64,000 nt of DNA from Victivallales bacterium (GTDB lineage Bacteria; Verrucomicrobiota; Lentisphaeria; Victivallales; UBA1829): NCBI GenBank assembly GCA_016285345.1, contig JAEEQN010000012.1, forward strand, positions 1 to 64,000, written 5' to 3'. Shown here in pieces: positions 24,663 through 32,923 of this stretch; within the stretch, counting starts at the first letter, position 1; every line of letters begins with the position of its first letter. Below the pieces are notes generated by a model. The model was not told the DNA's origin. It did not search any database and saw only the letters and a program-made list of their open reading frames with translations. Position numbers and translations under genes: made by a program.

Positions 24663-25967
24663 TCACATGTGCCAGGTGTTGAGGCGGACGGCCTGCCACA
24701 GGGAGCCGACCGGATCAATCTTCTTGCGTTCCTTCACGGCCATGGGGATCGGCACGTGCGTGAAGGATTCGCTCCAGTGGCCGATGACGACGTCGGTGCG
24801 GCCGGCCATGGCGGCGTGGACGGCGTTCTGGGCGAGCATGAGGCAGAACACGGCATCGGTGCCGTTGGCCGCGCCGGCGCGAATCTGATAGGTGGGGTCG
24901 AAATACTTTATGTTGACTTCAATCCCGGCTTCCTTCGCCTGCTTCTTGATCTCGTCCTTGAGGAAGAGGCCGATATTCTTGTTGAGCAGGTTGCCGGACT
25001 TGTCGTATTCGCGTTCGCCGGGGATGAGCTCCTGCCCCGCGCCCTCGGCCACGATGATGACGGCGTGGTGGCGGCGTTTGATGCGTTCGAAGAGATGCGG
25101 CATGAACGAGTTCTGGCCGTCGTTGAGCGTGAACTTCACCTCGGGGACGAGGCAGAAGTTGATGTGTGTGTTGGCGAGCGTGGCGTAGGCGGCGATGAAT
25201 CCGCTGTCGCGGCCCATCACGTGGATCAGGCCGATGCCGTTGTACGCGCCTTTCGCCTCGTTGTGGGCGGCGGTGATGATCGGGTTCGTGGCGTACACGG
25301 CGGTCTCGAACCCGAACGTGCGGTCCATGAAGCAGATGTCGTTGTCGATCGTCTTCGGGATGCCGATCACGCTGATCTTCAGGTTGCGTTTCTTCGCGGC
25401 CTCGGCGATGGCGTGGGCGCTGCGGAGCGTGCCGTCGCCGCCGATGCAGAACAGCATGTTGATGTCCATGCGGACGAGCGTTTCGAGCATCTTTTCCGGG
25501 TCCTGCGCGCCGCGCGAGGAGCCGAGGATGGTGCCGCCGGTCTCGTGGATGTTGTCGACCGTGTCTTCGTTGAGGATGATGGGCTGGTATCCCAGGTCGG
25601 AATTGAGGCCCGCGTAGCCGTAGGGGATGCCGTAGACCAGCGGCACGCCGTAGGTCTGGCGCAGGGTCAGCGTGAGCCCCTTGATCACGTCGTTCAGGCC
25701 GGGGCAGAGTCCGCCCGCTGTGAGGATGGCGGCCTTGCTCCAGCGCGGATCGTGGAAGATCATCTCACGGATGCCGGCTCGTTCAAAGACCGGCACGCAG
25801 CCGTTCATAGCCTTTGTATGTTCGAGCAGGAATGTGTAGTCGCGGTCGAGCAGGATCGCTTCGTCGTCGGAATGGAAATGGACCGGGCTGTTGACGAGCG
25901 GAGATTTGATCTGGCATTCGCCAAGTTTGCTGACTTCAAAAAAACTGGGGCTGACTTGCGCTGGCAT
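24663..25967 (-). CDS. pfkA: 6-phosphofructokinase (trypanosome/spirochaete-type long form)
   Basis: A 434-residue phosphofructokinase that converts fructose 6-phosphate to the 1,6-bisphosphate. It is longer than the E. coli enzyme (320 residues), with extra N-terminal sequence (1-75). Motifs are LTAGGLCPGLND, IGGDGTLRSA, PKTIDNDI with the catalytic Asp pair, and GRDSGFIA. The Gly in GGDGT points to ATP as donor (PPi enzymes have Asp there). The Lys in PKTIDND is typical of PPi enzymes but is shared by the ATP-dependent trypanosomal group. ATP dependence is therefore likely, not certain. Its promoter is at 26023-26051. Confidence 0.88.
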   Translation of the reverse strand: MPAQVSPSFFEVSKLGECQIKSPLVNSPVHFHSDDEAILLDRDYTFLLEHTKAMNGCVPVFERAGIREMIFHDPRWSKAAILTAGGLCPGLNDVIKGLTLTLRQTYGVPLVYGIPYGYAGLNSDLGYQPIILNEDTVDNIHETGGTILGSSRGAQDPEKMLETLVRMDINMLFCIGGDGTLRSAHAIAEAAKKRNLKISVIGIPKTIDNDICFMDRTFGFETAVYATNPIITAAHNEAKGAYNGIGLIHVMGRDSGFIAAYATLANTHINFCLVPEVKFTLNDGQNSFMPHLFERIKRRHHAVIIVAEGAGQELIPGEREYDKSGNLLNKNIGLFLKDEIKKQAKEAGIEVNIKYFDPTYQIRAGAANGTDAVFCLMLAQNAVHAAMAGRTDVVIGHWSESFTHVPIPMAVKERKKIDPVGSLWQAVRLNTWHM

Positions 25968-26022
25968 GGGGTAGGATCCTTCCTTGATGCTGGTATCGGT
26001 ACGGTTTTAAGCTTAATTGAAG

Positions 26023-26051
26023 AATATATACCCGTTTTGAATGCTTTTCAA
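26023..26051 (-). promoter_or_regulatory. Promoter of the phosphofructokinase-dnaX unit
   Basis: On the minus strand, TTGAAA, 17 bases, TATATT, 56 bases upstream of the PFK start. Confidence 0.6.
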
Positions 26052-26144
26052 GGCGCTTTCCCGAAAAAAACATGTTTTGACGTTCCGGTTCCGAACCTCT
26101 TTTCCGGGATAATTGCGGACACGGTTTGATTTCTTACAAAACTG

Positions 26145-26166
26145 GTAGTACATTATACGGTACTAC
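26145..26166. promoter_or_regulatory. Inverted repeat over the promoter of the lipoprotein gene
   Basis: GTAGTAC and GTACTAC form perfect 7-base arms around the 8-base spacer ATTATACG. The spacer contains a -10-like TTATAC. It is placed to act as an operator for the gene starting at 26201. Confidence 0.45.
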
Positions 26167-26200
26167 GGTGATTATTTCGTTTATTAAGAAAGGTGAAACC

Positions 26201-26719
26201 ATGTCCGAATCCCGCACCGCGATGCTGGCCGCATATCTTCTGCTTTCCGCCGTTCTCCTCTCCGCGCTCCCCGGATGCTCCAAGCGCATTGATACCTCGA
26301 ACGAGGATAAATACTACAAGTCGCTGACCGAGGTCATGGCTTCCCTGCCGGCTTCGAAACACCGCGAGTTCGACGAAGGCATGGCCATGATCTGGTTCTA
26401 TTCTGAATCCGACGCCGCCACCAACGCCATGATCGACGGCAAATCCGGCAAGGAAATGCTGGCGCTCATGGAAGAGATGAAAGCGTCCCTTCCGAAACTC
26501 GACGCTTCCTCAAAAGAAGCGTACGAGAGCTCCCTCGCCAAAATGAAGGCCGGACTTCCCGCGTCCAAGGTCACCACGTTTAATGACTGGCTGAGGGAAA
26601 TGCCCTCGTACCGCAAGGGCAATCCGAAGATCGAATCCCTCGACGGCATGACCTTCCAGAAGATCGTCGAGAACCGCGATTTTGTCAACAGCCAGAATCC
26701 CGGCGTCCAGCGGCAGTAA
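26201..26719 (+). CDS. Small putative lipoprotein
   Basis: A 172-residue protein with a lipoprotein signal peptide: SESRTAM, a hydrophobic stretch, then a lipobox ending LPGC at about residue 26. The ATG at 26201 follows AAAGGTGA; an ATG at 26126 would put 25 unlikely residues in front. The mature part is helical and charged and begins SKRIDTSNEDKYYKSLTEV. The KIDTS-x-E-x-x-YxKS pattern resembles a family of short bacterial lipoproteins of unknown function (DUF6694-like, low certainty). An inverted repeat covers its probable promoter. Confidence 0.75.
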   Translation: MSESRTAMLAAYLLLSAVLLSALPGCSKRIDTSNEDKYYKSLTEVMASLPASKHREFDEGMAMIWFYSESDAATNAMIDGKSGKEMLALMEEMKASLPKLDASSKEAYESSLAKMKAGLPASKVTTFNDWLREMPSYRKGNPKIESLDGMTFQKIVENRDFVNSQNPGVQRQ

Positions 26720-26827
26720 GACCGTTTGGCCCGAAAGATGTGACGGCATCATTGGGGCTCCCGCTTTCCGTCAGGATTCCGCTCTTGTTTGCTCACAAGA
26801 AATCCCGAACAATCTTGTAGTCTTATC

Positions 26828-26856
26828 TTGATTTCATCCTGTAAAGGATGTATATT
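26828..26856 (+). promoter_or_regulatory. Promoter of glmM
   Basis: TTGATT, 17 bases, TATATT, about 70 bases upstream of the glmM start. Confidence 0.6.
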
Positions 26857-26927
26857 ATTCCATTCGTTTTTCCCGGCGGCGTACAAGCCGCTTCAACAAG
26901 CCAATTCTGGAAAGGCCGAAAACTCTT

Positions 26928-28268
26928 ATGGAAAGAAAGCTATTTGGAACCGACGGAATTCGTGGACAGGCTAACTCCCACCCCGTGACCCCGGAAATCG
27001 CCCTTAACCTCGGCAAAGCCCTTGGTAAGATATACGTGAACAGCCAACACGTCGCGACCGCCGTCATCGGCAAGGATACGCGCCTCTCCGGGTATATGCT
27101 CGAAACCGCGCTCACCGCCGGTATGGTCAGCACCGGGATGAAGGTTTTCCAGACGGGCCCCATGCCCACCCCGGCCATCGCCCACCTCGTCAAATCCATG
27201 AACGCTTCCTGCGGCGTCATGATCACGGCCTCCCACAACCCCGCCAGGGACAACGGCATCAAGGTCTTCGGCGGCGACGGATTCAAACTCCCCGATGAAG
27301 AAGAAGCCCATATCGAAGAAATCATGTCCGGCACCATCAACGGCGTCGCCGGCGACAAGATCGGCAAGGCGTTCCGCCTCGACGACGCCCGCGGCCGTTA
27401 TATCGAATTCGCCAAGCAGACCATCGGCAACGTCAGCCTCCGCGGCCTCCGCGTGGTGCTCGACTGCGCCAACGGCGCTTCCTACGAGATAGCACCGACC
27501 ATCCTGCGCGAACTCGGCGCGGAAGTCATCGCCGACTCCGTCTCCCCCGACGGCATCAACATCAACTACAACTGCGGCGCCACCCATCCCGAACGCATCT
27601 GCCGTCTCGTGCGCGAATACCGCGCCGACATCGGCATTACGCTCGACGGCGACGCCGACCGCGTGATTTTCAGCGACTGCCACGGCAACGAAGTGAACGG
27701 CGACCGCATCATCGGTCTCTGCGCCCTCGACATGAAGGCGCGCAAACACCTCCCGAACGATACCATCGCCGTTACCTGCATGAGCAACCTCGGCCTCGTG
27801 GATGCCATGAAGAAGGCCGGCATCAAGACTGAAATCACGGCTGTCGGCGACCGCTACGTCATCGAACGGATGCAGGAAAAGGGCATTTACCTGGGCGGCG
27901 AACAGTCCGGCCACCTGATTTTCTTCGACTACGCCACCACTGGCGACGGCATTGTTTCCGCCCTCCACGTCCTCAAGCTCATGAAACAGCAGAACAAGCA
28001 GCTCCACGAGCTCACCGGATTCATGGAGGAATACCCGCAGAAGCTCGGCGGACTCAACGTCAAGCAGAAACCCCCGCTGGCCGAGATCCCCGGCTACACC
28101 GACCTTGTCGCGAAGGCCGACAAGGAATTCGCCGGTACCGGCCGCACCGTGATCCGCTACTCCGGCACCGAGAACAAGGTCCGCATTCTCGTCGAGGCCA
28201 AGGACGAAGCCCTCGCCCAGAAGTGGTACGACGAGTTCAGCGACTTCCTGAAGAAGGCGCTCTGCTGA
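26928..28268 (+). CDS. glmM: Phosphoglucosamine mutase GlmM
   Basis: A 446-residue enzyme that converts glucosamine 6-phosphate to glucosamine 1-phosphate for UDP-GlcNAc synthesis. The N-terminus KLFGTDGIRG is diagnostic. The phosphorylated Ser is Ser102 in ITASHNPARDNGIK, the metal loop is LDGDADR, the sugar-binding segment is LGGEQSGH, and the phosphate-binding segment is IRYSGTENKVR. GlmM-type rather than phosphomannomutase-type is indicated by length, the N-terminus and the glmS gene that follows 159 bases later. Confidence 0.97.
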   Translation: MERKLFGTDGIRGQANSHPVTPEIALNLGKALGKIYVNSQHVATAVIGKDTRLSGYMLETALTAGMVSTGMKVFQTGPMPTPAIAHLVKSMNASCGVMITASHNPARDNGIKVFGGDGFKLPDEEEAHIEEIMSGTINGVAGDKIGKAFRLDDARGRYIEFAKQTIGNVSLRGLRVVLDCANGASYEIAPTILRELGAEVIADSVSPDGININYNCGATHPERICRLVREYRADIGITLDGDADRVIFSDCHGNEVNGDRIIGLCALDMKARKHLPNDTIAVTCMSNLGLVDAMKKAGIKTEITAVGDRYVIERMQEKGIYLGGEQSGHLIFFDYATTGDGIVSALHVLKLMKQQNKQLHELTGFMEEYPQKLGGLNVKQKPPLAEIPGYTDLVAKADKEFAGTGRTVIRYSGTENKVRILVEAKDEALAQKWYDEFSDFLKKALC

Positions 28269-28283
28269 CCGTCACCCCGCACC

Positions 28284-28323
28284 GAATGCGGCTTCCGGAG
28301 GCGGTCCGCTTCCCGCCGCATTC
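28284..28323 (+). promoter_or_regulatory. Hairpin in the glmM-glmS intergenic region
   Basis: GAATGCGGC and GCCGCATTC form a 9-bp stem around a GC-rich 22-base loop region. No T tract follows, so it is not a simple terminator. It could control processing of, or translation into, glmS. Confidence 0.35.
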
Positions 28324-28427
28324 CGGGGAATTCTTCGTGTCGTTTCCCGTCAGTTTTCCCCGGTTTCCCGTCTCCACGGGCCGCATTCTCCACCGCAAAT
28401 CTGCATGAACCACGGAGAAACCATATT

Positions 28428-30254
28428 ATGTGCGGAATTGTAGGATACACCGGGCCGAAGCCCGCGTTCGCTTTTCTCATCGACGGCCTCAAACGTCTGG
28501 AATACCGCGGATACGATTCCGCCGGGATCAGTCTCCTGAACGGCGATTCCGTCCTGACCGTCAAATCCATCGGCAAGGTCGTCAACCTCGAGGCGAAACG
28601 CCCCGCGGGCGAGAAGAAAATGCATACCGGGATCGCCCATACCCGCTGGGCCACGCACGGCATCCCCAGCGAACGCAACGCCCATCCCCACACCGATGAA
28701 AAGGGCCAGTTTGCCGTTGTCCATAACGGCATCATCGAAAACCACGCCGACCTGCGGAAACGCCTTGAGGCCGCCGGACACAAGTTCGCGTCCGACACGG
28801 ACAGCGAAGTCATCCCGCACCTGATCGAGGAGTTCTACAACGGCGATCTGGCCGAGGCCGTCGCCGCCGCCCTCCGCCAGATCTCCGGCACCTACGGCAT
28901 CGCGGTCATTTCCTCCAAGCATCCGGATACCATCATCACCGCCCGCCTCGGCAGCCCCATCGTGGTCGGACTCGGCAAGGACGCCAACATGGTCGCCAGC
29001 GACGTCACCGCGCTCGTGACCTACACCCGCGACGTCATCTACCTGAACGACGGCGAAATGGCGATCCTCACGCCGTCCAAGGTCGAACTCCGCACCCTCG
29101 CGAACGTCCCGGTCCAGCGCCAGGCGTCGCAGGTCTCCTGGGAAATTTCCGCTGACGGCAAGGGATCCTACGATCACTACATGCTCAAAGAGATCTACGA
29201 GCAGCCCGAATCCGTCGAAAATTCCATCCGCGGCCGCCTGAACTTCAAGGCGGCGAACGCCGTTCTCTCCGGCCTCAACCTCACCCCGCGCGAAATGGCG
29301 CAGATCAACCGCATTGTCGTCGCCGCCTGCGGCAGCAGCTTCCACGCCGGACTCGTCGGGTCCTATTACTTTGAAGATATTTCCGGTATCCCGGCGTCCG
29401 TCGAACAGGCCGCCGAGTTCCGCTACCGCAACCCGATCATTGAGCCGAACACACTCGTCCTGCCGATCAGTCAGTCCGGCGAGACCGCCGACACGCTGGC
29501 CGCTGTGCGTGAGGCCGTGAACAAAGGCGCGATCGTCGCCTCGCTCTGCAATGTCGTCGGATCCACCATCGCCCGCGAGAGCGGACGCGGCATCTATCTG
29601 CACGCCGGTCCCGAAATCAGCGTCGCGTCCACCAAGGCGTTCACCTGTCAGGTAACCGTGTTGCTCATGCTCGCGCTGCTGCTCGGACGCAACCGCCGTC
29701 TCAACCACGAGTGGGGCGAGATTCTTGTCAAAGAGATCGAAGCCATTCCGGACCATCTTCGTGAAGTACTGAAGCAGGCTCCGCGCATCGAACAGATCGC
29801 CAAGGCCACGGCGCATGCCAACGACCTGTTCTACATCGGACGCGGCTGTCTCTATCCCGCCGCCCTCGAAGGCGCGCTCAAGCTCAAGGAGATCAGCTAC
29901 GTTCATGCCGAAGGCTACCACGCTGCCGAGCTCAAGCACGGTCCCATCGCTCTGCTCGAACCCTCCGTCCCCGTCGTCGCACTCTGCAACGACATCCCCG
30001 GCAAGGACAAGATGCTCGGCAACATCCAGGAATGCTGTGCACGCAAGGCCCCGATCATCGCTGTCGTTTCCGGCGATGACGACTGCTGCGATAAGTTCAC
30101 CGACAGCATCATCCGCGTCCCGGAAAGCTCGCGCTTCGTCGCCCCGATCACCACGGTCGTCGCGCTCCAGATATTCGCCTACTACTTTGCCCGCGAACGC
30201 GGCTGCGAGATCGACCAGCCCCGCAACCTCGCGAAGAGCGTTACGGTCGAGTGA
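28428..30254 (+). CDS. glmS: Glucosamine-6-phosphate synthase GlmS
   Basis: A 608-residue glutamine:fructose-6-phosphate aminotransferase. The mature N-terminus CGIVGYTG provides the nucleophilic Cys2, in a class II glutamine amidotransferase domain (2-240) with HTRWATHG and HNGIIENHADLR. Two SIS domains follow, with sugar-phosphate motifs (AACGSSFHAGL, SQSGETADTLAAVREA, SVASTKAFTCQ). The C-terminus ends RNLAKSVTVE, the usual C-tail that closes the active site. It forms an amino-sugar pair with glmM and overlaps the HAD phosphatase gene. Confidence 0.97.
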   Translation: MCGIVGYTGPKPAFAFLIDGLKRLEYRGYDSAGISLLNGDSVLTVKSIGKVVNLEAKRPAGEKKMHTGIAHTRWATHGIPSERNAHPHTDEKGQFAVVHNGIIENHADLRKRLEAAGHKFASDTDSEVIPHLIEEFYNGDLAEAVAAALRQISGTYGIAVISSKHPDTIITARLGSPIVVGLGKDANMVASDVTALVTYTRDVIYLNDGEMAILTPSKVELRTLANVPVQRQASQVSWEISADGKGSYDHYMLKEIYEQPESVENSIRGRLNFKAANAVLSGLNLTPREMAQINRIVVAACGSSFHAGLVGSYYFEDISGIPASVEQAAEFRYRNPIIEPNTLVLPISQSGETADTLAAVREAVNKGAIVASLCNVVGSTIARESGRGIYLHAGPEISVASTKAFTCQVTVLLMLALLLGRNRRLNHEWGEILVKEIEAIPDHLREVLKQAPRIEQIAKATAHANDLFYIGRGCLYPAALEGALKLKEISYVHAEGYHAAELKHGPIALLEPSVPVVALCNDIPGKDKMLGNIQECCARKAPIIAVVSGDDDCCDKFTDSIIRVPESSRFVAPITTVVALQIFAYYFARERGCEIDQPRNLAKSVTVE

Positions 30255-31117
30255 CGGCTATGAGTGCCGCCGGGGATTCCGCATTGCGCGTCAAACCGGG
30301 TTCTCCGCCGCCTTCTCTGGCGGGGATCCGGTGCGTGATGATGGACCTCGACGGCACGATTTATGAAGGCGACACGCTGTATCCGACGTCTCTGCCGTTC
30401 TTCAATGCGCTCACCCGCCACGGCATCGCCTGGGGCTTCGTCACCAACAACACCTCGCGCAGCATTGATTCTTACGTCGAACGTCTCCGCGGCATGGGCG
30501 TTCCGCTCTCCGGACGAGATCAGATCGTGACTCCGGTCCTGAGCGTTATTGATGCCCTTCGAACGGAGTTCCCCTCGTTCAAGCGTTTTTTTCTGCTCGG
30601 TACGGAGGATTTCCGGAATGAAATGCGGTCCTTCGGTCTGGAGGAGACCGCCGATTCTCCGGACGACCGTCCCGACGCCGTTATCACGGCCTTCGACAGG
30701 TCGCTGAACTATGACCGTCTCTGCCGCGCCGCCTGGTGGATCAGAAACGGCGTCCCGTGGTTCGCCACGCATCCCGATGTGTTCTGTCCCACCACGGAAC
30801 AAACCTGGCTCGTGGACTGCGGCGCGATCACTGCGTGCCTGGAGACGGCCACCGGCGTCCGCTGTCAGCGCGTCTTCGGCAAGCCCAATCCCGACATGCT
30901 CCGGGTGATGATGAACCGCCTGGGGCTGCGCCCCTCGGAACTCCTCATGGCGGGTGACCGCGAGCACACCGACATCGAATCCGGCATCCGCGCCGGAGCC
31001 CGCACCCTGCGCATTTCCACGGGCGTCGGCGGCGGCACGGCGGAAACCCGCGCGGACTACTGCTGCGCCGACCTCGGTATTTTTCATCGGGCACTCTTCC
31101 CCGAAGATGCCGTCTGA
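30251..31117 (+). CDS. HAD-IIA family sugar phosphatase (NagD-like)
   Basis: A 288-residue HAD phosphatase from a GTG at 30251; an ATG at 30260 is equally possible. Motif I is MMDLDGTIYEGD, motif II is GFVTNNTSR, and Lys in RVFGKPNPDML plus AGDREHTDIESGIRAGA form motifs III/IV. The C2 cap between motifs II and III places it with NagD and pyridoxal or p-nitrophenyl phosphatases. The four-base overlap with glmS suggests a role linked to amino-sugar phosphates (inference). The C-terminus is Arg/Thr-rich and ends near a long non-coding stretch. Confidence 0.85.
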   Translation: MTAMSAAGDSALRVKPGSPPPSLAGIRCVMMDLDGTIYEGDTLYPTSLPFFNALTRHGIAWGFVTNNTSRSIDSYVERLRGMGVPLSGRDQIVTPVLSVIDALRTEFPSFKRFFLLGTEDFRNEMRSFGLEETADSPDDRPDAVITAFDRSLNYDRLCRAAWWIRNGVPWFATHPDVFCPTTEQTWLVDCGAITACLETATGVRCQRVFGKPNPDMLRVMMNRLGLRPSELLMAGDREHTDIESGIRAGARTLRISTGVGGGTAETRADYCCADLGIFHRALFPEDAV

Positions 31118-31526
31118 TTCCGTCCTGGTCGTATCCTTTCCTCATAGTTCCGCCGCCGTTTCACTGTCGTTTGTCAGATGGTGTAAAACAGTACTTGAAT
31201 GATTTGTCCTGTCGCCTTTTTCCTGTCATTTGGATAAAAATGAAACTTTTTAATATGATTATGACTATATTTTCTTTGTCAAAACCATCGTATTTGATGA
31301 AAGCGTTTTTAGAACCGGAAATGCCGTTTTGGAACATTTTTTTATGAAAAATGCTTTAAAGACGAAAGGAAATGTCAAAAAACAGGACTATTTTTCTCAA
31401 AAAGTAACGTTTTGCGCTTGAAAACGGGAAAATGAGTGCTATGTTTTAGAACTACCGATGCGGTCCTGTGTCCCGACGGGACGCTTGTCATCGACTTTTA
31501 ACTCAAAAATGATAAAGGTATAAAAC
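31118..31526. other. AT-rich gene-free stretch upstream of secG
   Basis: About 410 bases with no credible reading frame and a much higher A/T content than its flanks. It contains a promoter for secG near its right end. I see no tRNA, no clear terminator and no repeat in it. An unannotated small RNA cannot be excluded. Confidence 0.5.
31418..31445 (+). promoter_or_regulatory. Probable promoter of secG
   Basis: TTGAAA, 16 bases, TATGTT, about 80 bases upstream of the secG start. Confidence 0.45.
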
Positions 31527-31922
31527 ATGTCGACACTTGCGACAATTCTCAACACGCTCGTCGTGATTCTGGCGGTGCTTCTGATCGCCCTCATTCTTGT
31601 ACAGCCGTCCAAGAGCGGCGGCGGTTTCGGTTCCGCGTTCGGCGGCCTCGGAGAAAGCGTTTTCGGCGCACAGGCAATGAGCCATCTTTCCAAGCTCACT
31701 GTCTGGTGCATTTCCATTTTCTTCGTCCTCACGCTCGCCTCCGCGATCATCGCCGGCCACATGAAGTCGGCCGACACGAGCGTGGTCGAGGAATCCTCCC
31801 TCGTAATGGGCGCTGTCGAGACGGAAAAGCCCGCGGCTGAGACTGCTGCGAAACCCGCTGAAACGGCGGTTGAAACGCCTGCCGCCGCGGGGGAAGCAAC
31901 CGCCCCGGAGGCGCAGAACTGA
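31527..31922 (+). CDS. secG: Preprotein translocase subunit SecG
   Basis: A 131-residue inner-membrane protein with the SecG layout: a first helix (about 6-25) ending ILVQPSKSGG, then the Gly-rich loop FGSAFGGLGESVFGA and a second helix at about 57-77. The conserved LVQ-x-S-K-x-GG and GS-x-S-x-FG-like features are clear. The C-terminal 45 residues are an Ala/Glu/Thr/Pro-rich tail not needed for SecG function and common in related phyla. It supports protein export for the secretion systems on both sides. Confidence 0.9.
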   Translation: MSTLATILNTLVVILAVLLIALILVQPSKSGGGFGSAFGGLGESVFGAQAMSHLSKLTVWCISIFFVLTLASAIIAGHMKSADTSVVEESSLVMGAVETEKPAAETAAKPAETAVETPAAAGEATAPEAQN

Positions 31923-32071
31923 ACCTGAACGGACAAAAAAGTTCCGGGATTAACAAAAATAATTTGAAATTTTGGAGAAACACACTTGAAAGAATCGGAA
32001 AACAATAGTATTTTCTATTCATGGACGTGTGTATTCTCATTAAGCAACAAACCACGAAGAGGTCTGGAATT

Positions 32072-32920
32072 ATGAAAAAACTTCTCATCGCACTTTTCGC
32101 GGCCGCGGCATTTACCGTTTCCGCTCAGACCGCCCGCTCCGGCAGCTGGGCGATCGAGTTCCCGAAAGACGGGAAAGCTGTCAATATTTCCCAGACCTTC
32201 ACCCCGTTCTTCAAGATAGAGAACGAGGAGCGCGTGATCGACATGCGCCTCAATGAACGCGACATGAACAGCGCCAAGCACTGGCTTGCGATCGACGTCG
32301 TGTTCTCTACGAACAAGCCGAAATCCGCCGCCCAGTGGCCGAAATGGCTTGACAATGTCGAGGTTGAGATCAATATGTTCCTTCCTACCTCCGATGACCG
32401 CGGCAACATCAGCTGGACCGTGATCGGCGGCAAGCAGACGCTTGCTTCGCTCCAGGCCAATGACGGGCGTCATTTCGTCCGCATGATGGTTCCCCCCGAG
32501 GTCATCTACCGGCATTTCGTGTTTGACGGCGCGTCCGGTGACCTCTCGAAAGACTACAGCAAGATCACGAGCGACCTGAAGAAATACGCAAGCGACCTGC
32601 CCGTGATGGCCGCCATTTCCTACGGCGGACGCACCGTGTACGGTTTCCAGACCTGCGGCAAGGAAATCTTCAACCGCCTGGACAAGAACCAGAGCAACCA
32701 GCGCACAAAGCTGTTCTACACGCTCGTGAAAGGCGAAGGCGAAGGAGGCAATCCCACCGCCGCTTCCACGGCCAAGCTTTTCGATTACATCATCAAGAAC
32801 AAATTCAACCCCCAGACTTTCAAATATATGCCTGATGAGCTGCTTCCCGTCTCGAAAACCCCGTTCGCATGGGTCCTCTTCGACCGGTTTGAAGCGATCA
32901 AGGAAACCTCAGGGAAATAA
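32072..32920 (+). CDS. Amuc_1102-like pilus-associated protein
   Basis: A 282-residue exported protein with signal peptide MKKLLIALFAAAAFTVSAQ. The ATG at 32072 is chosen because it gives a normal signal peptide and follows GAGGTCTGGAATT; an in-frame ATG at 32021 adds 17 charged residues. The mature protein is a mixed alpha/beta domain with no known catalytic motif. Its place directly before the PilM-like gene, and the order of the following genes, match the Akkermansia Amuc_1102-1098 locus, so I assign it to that family by synteny and general resemblance. It probably acts in the periplasm or on the surface. Confidence 0.72.
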   Translation: MKKLLIALFAAAAFTVSAQTARSGSWAIEFPKDGKAVNISQTFTPFFKIENEERVIDMRLNERDMNSAKHWLAIDVVFSTNKPKSAAQWPKWLDNVEVEINMFLPTSDDRGNISWTVIGGKQTLASLQANDGRHFVRMMVPPEVIYRHFVFDGASGDLSKDYSKITSDLKKYASDLPVMAAISYGGRTVYGFQTCGKEIFNRLDKNQSNQRTKLFYTLVKGEGEGGNPTAASTAKLFDYIIKNKFNPQTFKYMPDELLPVSKTPFAWVLFDRFEAIKETSGK

Positions 32921-32923
32921 CCG

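Noticed and set aside
28269-28427. glmS ribozyme
   Set aside because: The spacer is short and I cannot recognise the conserved core of that ribozyme. Only one simple stem is visible.
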